From Tilletia caries (taxonomy: Eukaryota; Basidiomycota; Exobasidiomycetes; Tilletiales; Tilletiaceae), in assembly GCA_032718865.1 (NCBI GenBank), contig JALUTQ010000004.1, positions 310,001 through 374,000 on the forward strand: a stretch of DNA of 64,000 nucleotides, in the 5' to 3' direction. The position numbers and the translations under genes were made by a program. Below, piece by piece: positions 1 to 11,136 of the stretch. The notes under the pieces are model-generated. The model did no database searches. It had not been told where the DNA came from and saw only the letters and a program-made list of their open reading frames with translations. Positions within the stretch are counted from its first letter, which is position 1. Every line of letters begins with the position of its first letter.

Positions 1-217
1 TCATATATCGCCATCACCGTCTTTAGGAGAGCCGTCAAGCCCTGGCGTCATCACTCCCGTTCGCAGCGAGCAACCCGCCTCTACGATCCACCTAACCCGT
101 AACCAGTGACGGCAACTCACATTATACGACCCCGCGGCGGACGGCAGCAGCATCGTGGATGTACTCTATCTCGGCAGATACCAGGGCGAGCCAGCACCGC
201 AGCACCAGCACCGCAAT

Positions 218-442
218 GACATCGCTACTGCATGAAAGCGGAAGCAAGTATAGCGGCGATGGCCTCAATGATGACGTGGTAATATATAAGTCGACATCGC
301 TACTGCATGAAAGCGGAAGCAAGTATAGCGGCGATGGCCTCAATGATGACGTGGTAATATATAAGTCGACATCGCTACTGCATGAAAGCGGAAGCAAGTA
401 TAGCGGCGATGGCCTCAATGATGACGTGGTAATATATAAGTC
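218..442. repeat. 75-bp tandem repeat, three identical copies
   Basis: Three head-to-tail copies of a 75-bp unit begin at 218, 293 and 368 (unit starts GACATCGCTACTGC, ends near TAATATATAAGTC). I see no differences between copies, so the array is recent or kept homogeneous. The unit is a multiple of three, so the plus-strand frame 159-446 and the minus-strand frame 122-502 both stay open across it. This explains their apparent coding potential, and I do not call a gene. The bases on either side (1-217, 443-670) hold nothing I recognise. Confidence 0.9.
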
Positions 443-670
443 ATGAAGGAAGTGTTGAGTGTTGTTTCGCCTAACGCTGACGCGTTGTAGATGGGCGAAC
501 ACGTGAGGAAAGTCAGCACCGTATAACCATCTCGTTTTAGACGAATTTTAGATAGGCAATTGTAAAGGCAAATCAGAAATTTTCAAGGGCAACAAAACGA
601 GCCGGTTTTAGGGACTTTCTAGGGGGTCTAAAACGCCACCAAAGGTGGGAGTGACGATATCGAAATAGTT

Positions 671-706
671 GGGACAAAACCCTGGTCGCGACCAGGTTTT
701 TGTCCC
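671..706. repeat. 36-bp near-perfect palindrome
   Basis: Two 18-base arms (671-688 and 689-706) are reverse complements with one mismatch, centred on GGTCGCGACC, with no loop. It lies 47 bp before the two-copy repeat. It could be a protein-binding palindrome or the remains of two transposon ends joined together. Function unknown. Confidence 0.75.
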
Positions 707-752
707 ACTTTATCCACTTCATCGTCGACTTCATCGTACTTTTGCCTCATCG

Positions 753-1431
753 CAGGAGAAAGAGGGTTAGGATTGTTTAGAGCAATAGCTATACAACAGC
801 TATGCTATTGGGGTCCAATAGCCTTGTCATTGAGAGATACGCCTGACAAGCTGTTGTAAAATCCCAATCGGGGGGGGGGGGTCCAATAGCCTTGTCATTG
901 AGAGATACGCCTGACAAGCTGTTGTAAAATCCCAATCCCTTTAAATTGAAACTGGTTTTTGACGCTAAAGAGTTTCAGAGTCTCAATCCCAACCCGCTAC
1001 CCTTTTCTGGAGGCGATCTGGATGGGTGGCGGTCGTCTGGACACCTGCCCCGGCTCGCGGAGGATGCTGACGCTGGGAGCGCGGCCACACGATGAGTGCG
1101 CCACCCCCCGCCTTGCCATCCCGCGAGGAGAGTATATCAGGCAAGCGTAATTCAATGGGCCTATGCCCGCGGTGATCCTGCCGCGTTTGGGCCCGAGCAT
1201 CTGTAAGGTCAGGACTGAGCACGTGACTTGACGCGTCGTCGCGTCGAAGATACTCCAAACACGGGTGAGGTGAGACTCGTCTGGTGGTCTTCTGCGCTAA
1301 AATAGGTCCAAAATCCCTGAACCTGCAATAGGTACGACAATACCCTTAAGGTATTGACAAATCCCAATCTTGCCCAATAGCTGTACCTATTCGGAGGATT
1401 GACAAAGAGATTGGGAGGGCCATTTCTCCTG
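753..1431. mobile_element. Two-copy dispersed repeat, copy 1 (CAGGAGAAA ends)
   Basis: A 679-bp sequence nearly identical to 11257-11873. Both copies begin CAGGAGAAA and end TTTCTCCTG, which are inverted repeats of each other. This copy carries an extra 78-bp tandem duplication (copies starting at 813 and 891) joined by a run of 12 G. It has no convincing coding sequence; the frame at 959-1150 recurs only because the DNA is duplicated. No clear target-site duplication is visible. Likely a small non-autonomous DNA element. Confidence 0.7.
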
Positions 1432-2419
1432 TGCATCTTCCAGCCAACTACTCCCCGGGTTACCTCATTTCCCTTCATATTAACTACATCTTCAGCCCCT
1501 TCTACACCGGGGGTGTTCATTCGGGCCTGCTGCCTCGGCGAAATCGTTGCAGTACCTCATCTACTGCCTAGAACTGGTGAATACCCCTACTAGACAATAA
1601 GACCCTCCAAACTCCAGTGATCCAGAGCGCCAGAGCCGCTACTTTGGGACGTTCGGAACACGACGTACGCGAGCGTGGAGGTCGGCAGCCGACTCAACCG
1701 CGACATGGTCGGCAAGGTGAGCGGTGAGCGGAGATGATGAGGGGTTCTCCGCCGAGACCGACTCTCGCTCAACCATCCTCGTCGCTCTCTCTGAGTCCTC
1801 GCTCCGCCTGGCCAGCGATCACCGATCACCATTCATTCACCACTCGACGATGTCCTGCGGACCGTGGGCTGAGCGTGGAGCTGCGCGGTACACGGACCTC
1901 GCCGCCTCGCTGGCAAGTGTCAAGAACCAGCTCAGTTTTTAGCCTTCACCTGCAGGAAAGCCACGGTCAAAGAACATTCTCACAGCAGGCGGACCGGGAC
2001 GCTTTGCGGACTTCTCTCGGCAATCTGGGCGGCGGTGAGCGCGCTTGAGCCACATGACACATCCAGCCATCGGAAAAGCTCAGAAGCGCGAATGCGCTCG
2101 ACGAAAAGCGCATGGACAAGCTCGTCGGTGCTGAGTGCACACAGCACCGCCCCAGCTCTCGTCGCCATCGACTTGCATGAAATGACCCCCCTGCCCCCCT
2201 TCCCACTCGTCCCCGTCTCCACTGCCCTGCACTTTCCCTTCCCATGCTAATAGTCAACCCCTGCTATTGTTCACCGCCTAAGCTTCCCAGGACAGTCGGA
2301 AGGAGGACGAGATGGTTAAGAAAGAGACGAAAGGAGGTTTCCAGGTTCTAAGGTCTGCGATACATGAAAGGAAGAGGGAGCGAGGGAGGTTATAGATATA
2401 AAAAGACTGTCAGACCTCT
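1432..2419. other. Gap without a firm gene
   Basis: A minus-strand frame near 1980-2170 reads like protein for about 60 residues (a run with STDELVHALFVERI), but I could not attach splice sites or a family. The minus strand of 1940-2420 together with 6131-6770 would be one continuous, partly pyrimidine-rich stretch if the hAT MITE and the MULE were removed. That is consistent with an old intergenic or promoter region split by the two insertions. Confidence 0.3.
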
Positions 2420-2427
2420 CTTGGGGG

Positions 2428-3110
2428 TAAGGTTGTCCCCGGAGTAACGCGGAGGGCTCCGCCTCCGCACTTCCAAATTCCGCCGGAATTTTGACTTTTT
2501 GAGGCGAGCTCCGCCTCCGCAGACTAAGACAGAGCTGAAAAAAACTAGCTCCGCGTTCCGACGGAATTATACAAAAGTTGAAATCCCAGCTCCGCGCTCC
2601 GCGTTTTTTCTGTGCGTTTTCATAATGCTCCTCCGTGCTCCGTGTATGCGGAGCTCGGAATTCCGCGGAATTCCGTCGGAGCGCAGTGGTGGTATAATTC
2701 GCTCTCAGAATGACTCTAACACAATCAGAGCTATACATTCACCATCCGACATTGTTGCGGTATTGACCGCAGTGCTATTCTGAAGCTCTCAACGGATGAT
2801 GACGCCTGTTTTTATCCCCTGCGCGTGTCTCGACGATGCCTATTTTTCTCGGAATTCCGCGGAAATTCCGCCGGAATTCTCACACAATTTTTGACGACTC
2901 CGCGCTCCGTACCTTTGGCTAGTGGGCTCAGGATTGGGCTCCGCGCTCCGCGTAGATTCCGGCGGAGTCCTCCAGGCGGACTCCGTGCTTTTTTAAGATC
3001 AAAAATTTCTCAAAAGTGAGCTCCGCGCTCCGCCTCCGGCGGAGCCTTCCGTCGGAGGAGTACGGAGTCCGCAAAACCCCAGCTCCGCGTCAACTCCGGG
3101 GACAACCTTA
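2428..3110. mobile_element. hAT-type MITE A, 683 bp
   Basis: The ends are inverted repeats: left TAAGGTTGTCCCCGGAGT, right ACTCCGGGGACAACCTTA. An exact 8-bp direct repeat CTTGGGGG flanks the element (2420-2427 and 3111-3118), the duplication length typical of hAT transposons. The interior is packed with short motifs in both orientations (CTCCGCG, GGAATTCCG, CCGGAG), like the subterminal repeats hAT transposases bind. There is no coding capacity, so it is non-autonomous. It shares the TAAGG terminus and CCGGAGT motif with the element at 4898-5099. Its right target duplication overlaps that of the neighbouring MULE. Confidence 0.88.
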
Positions 3111-3870
3111 CTTGGGGGGAGGGAGGAAATTGATTCGGCCACCGCCCTTTTTGATACGGCCACCGTCCTTTTACTACGGCCACCGCACTTAGGCCTTAGC
3201 ACGTGGAAAGACAGATATGAGACAGCAGCACATAGCATCACCAACCGTCCAGTCACCACCAACCCCCACCATCACCAACACCAAGCGATTACAGATCCCC
3301 ACAGACGTGAGCAAGCCAGAACGCGCGTCTATCTTCTTGCTCTGCTCTCTAACCTCACTATTCCCTCCCTTCCTTCCTTCTCCGTTCCTCACCAGCAAGT
3401 AGCAACCAGCACCAGCAGCGCATACATTCCTCGCCAACGCGTCCAGTCTTCACGACCAGCGCGTCCGCTCTCTTGTTCGCGTCGACGCGCACCCAAGCTC
3501 GCTTCTCCGCGCCGTGTGCGCGAAGCACGCGCATTTCGTACTGCGAGCTTGGTGAGTTCACGAGCGCGATCAGGATGCGTCCATTGCACAAGCACCCCTC
3601 ACTGACTATATATTCCTGCTTCTCACTCTGTTCCTGTCACAGTCCATTGCATACACCGTATCTACGCCGCTTTTTCTTCTCCGTCTCGGCCCTCGGTGCA
3701 TACGTGGGCACTGTCCGTGCCCGTCTCCGCCCGTCTCTCTCCCTTGCGGGAGGAGCGATCAGAAACGCGTCGTCTGTCCGCTGTTAAAGTGAGTGGTGTC
3801 TATTATTGGCACACTGAGGTCTCGCGCGCTGACGCGCGTCTTTATATTACTTCTACAGCCCATCTAAAAT

Positions 3871-5930
3871 ATGTCTGCCGCGTCTGCGTCCAGCATGCTG
3901 CCTCCAGAAGCGCAATATACATCCGAATCCGATTTTCAAGCTGCTATGCGTGACTTTACTGCGACAAAGGGATACGCGCTCGTTCTCGGACGCTCTCATC
4001 TAACAAAAAAGGGACTTCGACGTACATTTTATCAATGCGACAGAGGTGGAGAATATCGAGACCGGCACGGGATGAGCGAGATCGAGCGTCGCAGAAATCG
4101 TGGAAGCCGATTGTGCGGCTGCAAATTTCGCATCAAATTGAACGAAGCTATCGATGGCTCGTACTGGCTACTACACGAAGCGAATCCGGAGCGACGGGAG
4201 CACAATCACGAGCTCAGTACGCTGGTGTCTGTGCATCCGTCGCTCCGGAAGCTGGACGACGAGACAACAAAAAGCAATAGAACGTCAGATTTCAGTCGGC
4301 ATCACGCCAAAACAAATCCTAGCGCTCCGCAATAGCGTTCCTGGAGCAGTCTCGTCAATTCCACGGGACATATACAACATTGCGGCGAGCTCAAGGCGCA
4401 CAGCGACCCACTGCCTGGAGCCGCCAGAAGCGCTGCTTGCCTATCTCAGGTCGGAAGGATACCAAACGGCGGTTCGCTCAGAGGCGGTGACTACGAACAC
4501 TCAGAGGGTAACGGCACTTCTCTTTTCGCATGGCCAGGCTATCAACCTCACCATTCGGTACCCCCTTGCGATCACCATCGATGCCACATACAAAACAAAT
4601 AAATAATAAATATAGTATGCCACTCGTCCATATCATTGGTCTGACGGCCACAGGTAGTACGTTCTGCTCGGCGATCGCTCTGGTCTCTCGGGAGCGTGAA
4701 GAAGATTACCTCTGGGTCCTCAGCGAGTACAAAACAATGATGGGCGAGCTCGGGGTCCATGTCGTCGTCACGGATCGAGATGCGGCGCTTGGTCTGGCGG
4801 TCGCCGCGGTCTTCCCCCTGGCGCAACATAACCTATGTCGATGGCACATCAATAAGAACATTGCGACCAATTGCAAAGCTTTCTTCACCGACGACACTAA
4901 GGATGGGCACGGAGGGCCCCGGAGTGCTCCGTACTCCGGGGACATGACAGGCTTGCGCTCCGTACTCCTGCAGAATCCAATCAGCGGGAGTAAATCCTCG
5001 AAAATGCACTCCGTACTCCGTACTCCCCCGGAGTGAGGCCCCGACTAGTCGGGGAACTCCGGGAAACCCACTCCGGGGCTTACTCCGCGCCCATCCTTAG
5101 ACGACACATTCACCGAATTCCAGCGATCATGGAGTCAGGTCGTCACGTCGAAATCAGAGCAGGAATTCCAGAATAATGCAGATGTTCTTCTCTTGACATT
5201 GGACGACCTCCCCTATGTGCACAGCTACATCTCAGGACTGTTGGAGCTCAAGACGCAGATCGTAAGCGCATGGACCGACAAACATCTGCACCTGGGTTCG
5301 ACCTCAAGCTCGCGCGTGGAAGGCGCACATCGGTCGCTCAAGAGCTTCATCAACACAGGTGTTGGAGATCTCTCTCTGCTCGGAAGACGCATCCATGATC
5401 ACTTGGTCCTTCAACAGCAGAACATACATCATGCCATCCAGAAGGACAAGATCAGCATCAGCGTTCGGATGGGATCGCTCTCTCTGTTCGCTGAGATCAA
5501 GGCGTACGATCAGATGGTATTGGCGAACCTCTACAAGGACGATGTGACTATCCCTTGCAGTAAAACCTTCACCGCCTCCATGGGTATTCCGTGTGCACAT
5601 GACATTCGAGAGGCCTTAGACGCTGGCCGTCCCTTAATCATGGACAGCTTCAACAAACAATGGTGGTTGAATCTTACTATAGATCCAATCTCAATTGCCC
5701 AGCGCCTTCTCGCCCCCGTTAGAATGGCATCCTCGTCTGGTTCGAGGCCCAATGCAATCACTGGTACACAGCGCATCCCGTCGGCATTCGAAGTCGCTGA
5801 CGCCTCGCAGAACGCCCGCGCTCGTCCAGTCTGCTCGCGCTGCGGCCGTGCAGGGCACAACTCGCGCAACCGAGAGTGTATTGCTCGCTCTGCTGTCGTG
5901 GGTGAAGCAGAAGTACCAGCTACTCAGTAG
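3871..5930 (+). pseudogene. MULE transposase, disrupted three times
   Basis: The protein would excise and insert the surrounding element. The N-terminus (ATG 3871) is a FAR1-like DNA-binding region ending in an HNHEL motif. Then come a MULE DDE core with two visible aspartates (IDATYKTNK near 4580; VVVTDRDAAL near 4770), a SWIM-like Cys/His cluster (CSKTF...IPCAH near 5560-5600) and a C-terminal CCHC knuckle (CSRCGRAGH...C near 5830-5880). Breaks: a one-base frameshift near 4266-4275 in an A-rich run; an AT-rich insertion of about 7 bases near 4601-4607 that brings in stop codons; and a 202-bp hAT MITE at 4898-5099. Reading frames resume on both sides of each lesion, so decay is recent. No function expected. 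Confidence 0.9.
4898..5099. mobile_element. hAT-type MITE B inside the MULE transposase, 202 bp
   Basis: Ends TAAGGATGGGC and GCCCATCCTTA are perfect inverted repeats. The exact 8-bp direct repeat GACGACAC flanks it (4890-4897, 5100-5107). The interior is full of CTCCGTACTCC and CCGGAGT motifs. It shares the TAAGG terminus and CCGGAGT with MITE A (2428-3110), so one hAT transposase family probably moved both. It interrupts the MULE transposase between the second catalytic Asp and the LTLDDLPYVH segment. Confidence 0.93.
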
Positions 5931-6139
5931 TTCTCCTGTTCTCTTATGTTTATCTCTCACATAGACCATAGTTATATTCCAATTTCATTTCATATCCCAT
6001 ATCCATCTCAGTCCTCAGAAGTATGTTGCTATGGAGCGGTGAAGGTGTTGGTTCTACATATGTTAAGTGCGGTGGCCGTAGTAAAAGGACGGTGGCCGTA
6101 TCAAAAAGGGCGGTGGCCGAATCAATTTCCGGGGAGGGA

Positions 6140-6798
6140 GGGAATGAACGCAAGTCGAGATCAAGGGACGGCGAGGGCCGGAGAGAATGTCTTTTTGTGT
6201 AGTAAGAACGACAGAACATAGGGTGGAAGAGAGGTGAGAGGGAAGGGAAGGGGGAAGGGGCGACGCGGGCGACGGCGAGAGGAAAAGGGTTCTTCAATTG
6301 TCCGCTATCAGAAGAGCGAGGTTCGTCGTCGGAGAGAGTTGAGGAAAAGGGCAGTGTTCTGGTGCAAAGAAAACACGGACAAAGTAGCGGCCCACAGGAG
6401 AAGGAGAGAAAAAGAGAGAGAGAGAGAGGGAGACAGATCGGAGAGTAGTGAAGGAGAGAAGGGAAGAACAGCAAGAGAGGGGAAACGCGAGTATGAACTA
6501 TGAGGTGGCTTTAATGGAGTATAGTGTTGAATGAAAAAAAGCCAGTGTCCCAAGTAGAAAGGGAAACACGAGATCGGTGGGGGGGAGGGGGGGAGAGGGA
6601 CCCGGAGAAAGTCGGTTCCAACGGCGGCGAACAGCGAGGACGAGAAGGCGAAGCGAAAGCCGAGGCCCGCGAGTATGAAGGTTGGGAAGTGGGCCCTCGA
6701 GTCAACTTGAACTTCTTCGAACTTGCCGATAGCACCGATGCTCCTACGTTCCGGATCCGAAACCACTGTCCGACTGGGCCCGCGGATGTTGCGGGTGC
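6140..6798. other. Purine-rich 3' flank, no gene seen
   Basis: The plus strand is rich in GGAGAGA and GAAGGGG, and GA microsatellite-like runs peak near 6405-6430. On the minus strand this is the 3' region of the glyoxal oxidase gene, which ends at 6799. I see no supported coding sequence. Confidence 0.5.
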
Positions 6799-9700
6799 TC
6801 AGCGACCATGGCCGTAGAAGCTGTTCGCCTGTTGATTACTCGCATCGTAAAACGCCTGCTCGCTCCCATGCGACATCCCACTCGGCGCATAATTGGACTC
6901 CGAGCCCCCGTGCGAGTATCCCGGTTGGACATTCGGGCTTAACGACTGACCGTATCCGCCCTGGACATGCTGTTGCATCTTGCCGCCGCCGCCGTATGCG
7001 TCTGGCTGTTGGTACCCGTCCTCGTATGGTTGGTACCCGTACGGCGACAACAACGAAGCCTCCTGCGCCTTCGGCCCAGTCGAGCCCTGGCTTCCCATCC
7101 GCTCCGTCGGCGTCCGACTGTGATCGCTAGGCAACTCACGCGTCGAGTATACAGGACTGCCCATCGCACCCGCCGCGGCCGCCGAACTAGCATCGTCGTA
7201 TCTCCCCAACGGACTCCTCATCGGCGCAGGACTTGTGCCACCATTGTTCCGCCGCGGGTAATCAAAGTAAGCATCTCCGCCGCCGGAGTGCATCCCACCA
7301 CCAGCACCCATCCCTCCATGCGGACCACCAGGCCCACCCCCAGGCGACGACCCTCCGTTACCGACATCCTGCATCTTGAAACTGTCAAAGGTGCCCATGC
7401 TGCCCCTGAACTGCCCGTGCGGCGGCGGCACAAAGCTGTGCGGCGTGTCCACGCGCTCGTAATCCGGACCGCCAGCTGCCGTACCGCCCTTGCTTGGTTG
7501 CCATGCCCCACCAGGCGTAGGCGCGTAGCCGGTTGGCATCTTCGAACGCTTGCCACCGCTCGCCATCGCTCCGCGTGCCTGTCGACGGCGCCAGCAGAAG
7601 AAGCCAAGCAGAATCACAAGCAGTGCAGCACCGCCAATGGCCGCAATGATGATGATCTTCATGAGGCTGAAGCTGCTGTCACTCTTGGCCTCGGGTGGGA
7701 TCTCGTTGTACATCGTGCTGTTCACCGCTGTGGGTAGTGTCACTGATGCCGTAGTGGGGAACGCCATCGGGACCGGACCGGGACTGGTTTTGGACGTCCA
7801 GCCCACTTGGACGAACTGGCCGTATGACGGGATCCCATTGACGTCGGCAAAGATCATGGCAGGACCCGGGGCAAACAAGTTCGCGTTCGGAGGCATCGGG
7901 CTGACCATGAAGGTGACGCTGCCGTCGGAGTTTACAGTGTACGTTGATTGGAGCTGGAGCGAGCGCTGACCCAAGTTCATCGCGTGCGTAGAGAAGCCGG
8001 TACGAATGACGCGGAACTTGGTAGCTGCGGCGCGCCAATTGGCATACTGGCCCATGTAGTCCGCCCCAATCGTGACCTTGAAGGGCTTGCCGCCGTAAGA
8101 GATGTTGGTGGGCAGACCTGTCACCTGTGGCCGCGTCTCGAAATAGTACGGTGGGTACCATTTCTCGATGATGTAGCTTGTGTTGAAGGCTTGCGGAGTC
8201 ACGCCCGTGGGCATCGTGAGAGCGACGTCCTGATGCCCGTTGGAGCCTGAGACAAGGACCGAGCCGTCAGGGATGAGAATGGCCGTGGAGTGGTACAGGC
8301 GCTCGTGGTCGGAGTAACCGAGGCCTTTGCTTGAGAGCCGCTTGCCCAATGGTCTCGTGGGATCGTAAATGAGGGGCTGGTATGCCGGATTTTGTGCGAG
8401 ACCTTCGGTGCGGATCTCGTTTGGTTGCCCTGCGTTGATGATGTTGAAGGTTGCGTTGGCGTATCCTGCAGTGCCCTTGTGAGCGCCGTTGAGGATGGCG
8501 ATGGTGCCATCGGGCAGGTGGATAGCATTGCCCATTGTTCGCCCCCCGGGCATCTTCTCTTCGCGCACATACTGAGCATTGGTGTCCTTATTACCCTGAG
8601 CGTCCACGGGAGTGATAGAGGAGCAGTCGGAAGAGGCGTCAATGTTGAGAACGTTGGTGTTTGGTCCGGTGTAGTTGCCCCAAGCGTCATCGGACAGAAT
8701 CGTACCACCACAGAAGAGGATAGTCGGCTGGTATCCGTTTTCTGGTAACAATGGTAGCATCGCAGTAGCTCCAGAAGCAGGGTAGACGCGGACGATTTCT
8801 GAGAAACAATCGAGCGAGGCGTGTGTCAGCATACACTGGGATTGCGGAGCGGGGCGGCGACTCGGAATCTCCTAATGACGGACTCACTGTCGGGCATGTC
8901 AGGCAGCGGGTCTTCGGTGTTCTGCAGGGGATCCCACAGAGTCGTGCTAAAGTTTGCTTGCATAAAGATTTTCCCGTCGGGCATCAAAAATGTGTGCGGG
9001 TACATGTTGAGACCTGGGATGAGGAAGCCAAGACAGACGCGACAAGAGTGAGATCAGCGCTGTTGAGTGTTCATGAAGGGCTTATACGTGGGTCAATAAT
9101 ACTCACCACTGGTGGTGTTCATGAAATTCACGATCTTGAGATCTCCCTTCGATGGCCAAAACTCGTAGGTGGGATTGGCACCACCGTAGTATAGGTTTTC
9201 ACCATCCAGGTTGCCGAATACTCCGGGAGGATAGGCGAACGCGGGATCTGTGTTGGGCGTATTCCGGTTGATGTATCCACCATTGTTTGCACCCCCGATG
9301 AGGACAGCGCTGCCATCTGCCAGTGGCTCCACGCCCGGGTACCATCGCCATGACTGCATCTGCAACCCAGCGCCGAAGTGATTGTTGGTTGCGTTCGGTG
9401 TGTAGTTGTCAATCCATGCCAGATTGGGGTCATTGGCGGAGAACGCGTTGGGTTCAATGATGCGGACTGCCTTCCGCCCGTCACCATCTTGGTAGACTCC
9501 TGATGGGAGCGCAATGTTGGTGGGGGCACCGCCTTGGTCCACAGGCTGATTCCCTCCTGCGACGAGCCATGTGCCGTTTCCGAGGGTAGTGCCGCCAGCA
9601 CAGAAGGCGTTGGTTGTGGTATCTGCGGGGTAGACTTGGTTTGTTGTGAGATCGAGGAAGGAAGCCCAATATGACCGGCCGTTTGCGTTTTTTCTTGGGT

Positions 9701-9929
9701 TTCCCTCTGTCTTGTCAAGAATCCAGACAGTTTTTTGGTTGAGGAGGCCCATCATCATGGCCGACGCGATCGAGTCCGTGTTGATGACCTGATACTGGCC
9801 CGCACATCGCTTATCTGCGTAGGTACAGTCAGCTGCGAATGCTGGTGTTGTGAGGTAGGGAAGGATGGCGAGCGTTGCTGTTGTCGCGGCTGCCGCCTTC
9901 TTGAGGCGACGGACGGAAGCGGTGCGCAT
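6799..9929 (-). CDS. Glyoxal oxidase-like copper radical oxidase with C-terminal membrane anchor
   Basis: Oxidises small aldehydes with O2 to give H2O2 at the cell surface (family knowledge, AA5_1). Exons 9107-9929, 8888-9013, 6799-8798 join in phase (982 aa). The start is chosen at MRTASVRRLKK, followed by a hydrophobic signal peptide ending AFA near residue 33; the frame is open upstream but without signal-like sequence. Copper-radical residues are in place: Cys in FCAGG (about 109), Tyr in RWYPG (about 195), Tyr-His in RLYHS (about 484), His in THAMN (about 588). One membrane helix (about 698-722) and a basic stop-transfer CWRRRQ follow, then about 250 residues rich in Gly, Ser, Pro and Tyr, presumably cytoplasmic. 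This resembles membrane-bound glyoxal oxidases of smut fungi. Intact. Confidence 0.93.
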
Positions 9930-11134
9930 TATGGTAGACGAGCCCCCTGCCTCTGTTATGTATGGGTGCCGATGGGCGATGATGGTTTGTAGGTGCGGGA
10001 TCGATGGACGCCGCTTCTTAGTGGGTGTTGTATTGTCGAGAAGGTCTGAAGTCAAGACGCTGGGCTGGGGGATGGGAAGAAGAAGAAGAAGATGATGAGG
10101 GAGACGCTGTCCGTCCTGGATAGAGGAGGAGCAAGGAGAGAGAGTCAGCGGACAGGCCACTGAGCACACTGAGAGGGCGGGCGTTGAAATCGCCAAGAGA
10201 CTGATGAGATGAAGACTCACTGCTCACTCTCTTGTAGGCGCGTGTATGTAGCGACGTCGGTGTCGGTGTCGGTGGCGATGTCGAGCACGCCCAGGCCTGC
10301 GAGGGGGAGCGAGAACAGAGGCGATATGTATATGCGACCGCGAAGGGAGAGCAGAAGAGATCCTGCGCTGAGGCTGCGACGCAGGCGATGATATTGTCGG
10401 GTACAGCAGCCGCAAGTCCAAGGGCCAAGGTGTTCCGCGGCTCAGGCGGCTGTCCCACAGCCCACTGAAAATAACATAATCAGGCAACAGGAAACCACAG
10501 AGTACATCCGAAAATACCCCCAATTTCTCATTACAACAACGGCTACAATCATTACAAACTGGCAGTTCATGAGTAATTTTCTGCATCATCGAACCCATTG
10601 GACAACTTCGGGCCTGGTCGTCTGACAAGTGAGTGACAAAGGGCAGTCGCGGCGGAGGACTGAGGTACTGAGAAGAGCTGATTCGTCCTCGTCCGACCAT
10701 TGCTGTCGCTCGGGCACATGGCACATGGTCCTGCAGACGATCAACGCAGGCCTTGGTCTCGACTCTCCGACCGCCACTATGTGCTGCACGTCTGCAGCAG
10801 AGGCGAGTTCACCATAATGATTGGACATTGCGAGGTACAGATAAGAGGCAGGAACACACTCCTAGACTTGAGGGGGGCCAGTTTCATGCTCCTGGCCACG
10901 AGCTCCGCCCGCGGGTCTGTTCGTGCCATCTCCGTGCCACCTTTCCCAAGGGAAGCTGTCAGACAACCTCTCCTCACAGCCTCACAGCTCGACGCCCGAG
11001 TTGTATGCATGTGTCATGTGTGTTTTGTCAGCAATCTCATCCTCCCCCTGAGATCCGGATCAATGATCAACTGATCAACACAGAAGCTTCAAGACAGGCG
11101 GACGCTTCTCACAGCGGCTCCTGGCCCACACTGC
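9930..11134. other. Intergenic, glyoxal oxidase upstream region
   Basis: This is the upstream side of the minus-strand oxidase gene. I see no supported gene in either orientation. A GAAGAAGAAGAAGAAGATGATG microsatellite-like stretch lies near 10078-10098. Confidence 0.45.
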
Positions 11135-11136
11135 TA

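Larger units (their letters stand above)
3125..6130. mobile_element. MULE (Mutator-like) transposon, 3006 bp, complete ends
   Basis: Terminal inverted repeats of 67 bp at 3125-3191 and 6064-6130 match perfectly as read. They start GGAAATTGATTCGGCCACCG and contain three CGGCCACCG-type repeats. A perfect 9-bp target duplication GGGGAGGGA lies outside (3116-3124 and 6131-6139), the length typical of Mutator-like elements. Inside is one transposase gene, now broken (3871-5930). The 3192-3870 stretch is CT-rich and presumably its promoter and leader. The intact ends mean it could still be moved by a transposase made elsewhere. Confidence 0.95.

Noticed and set aside
983..1258. Protein-coding frames conserved between the two dispersed repeats
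   Set aside because: Conserved only because the DNA is duplicated; small differences introduce length changes without preserving frame.
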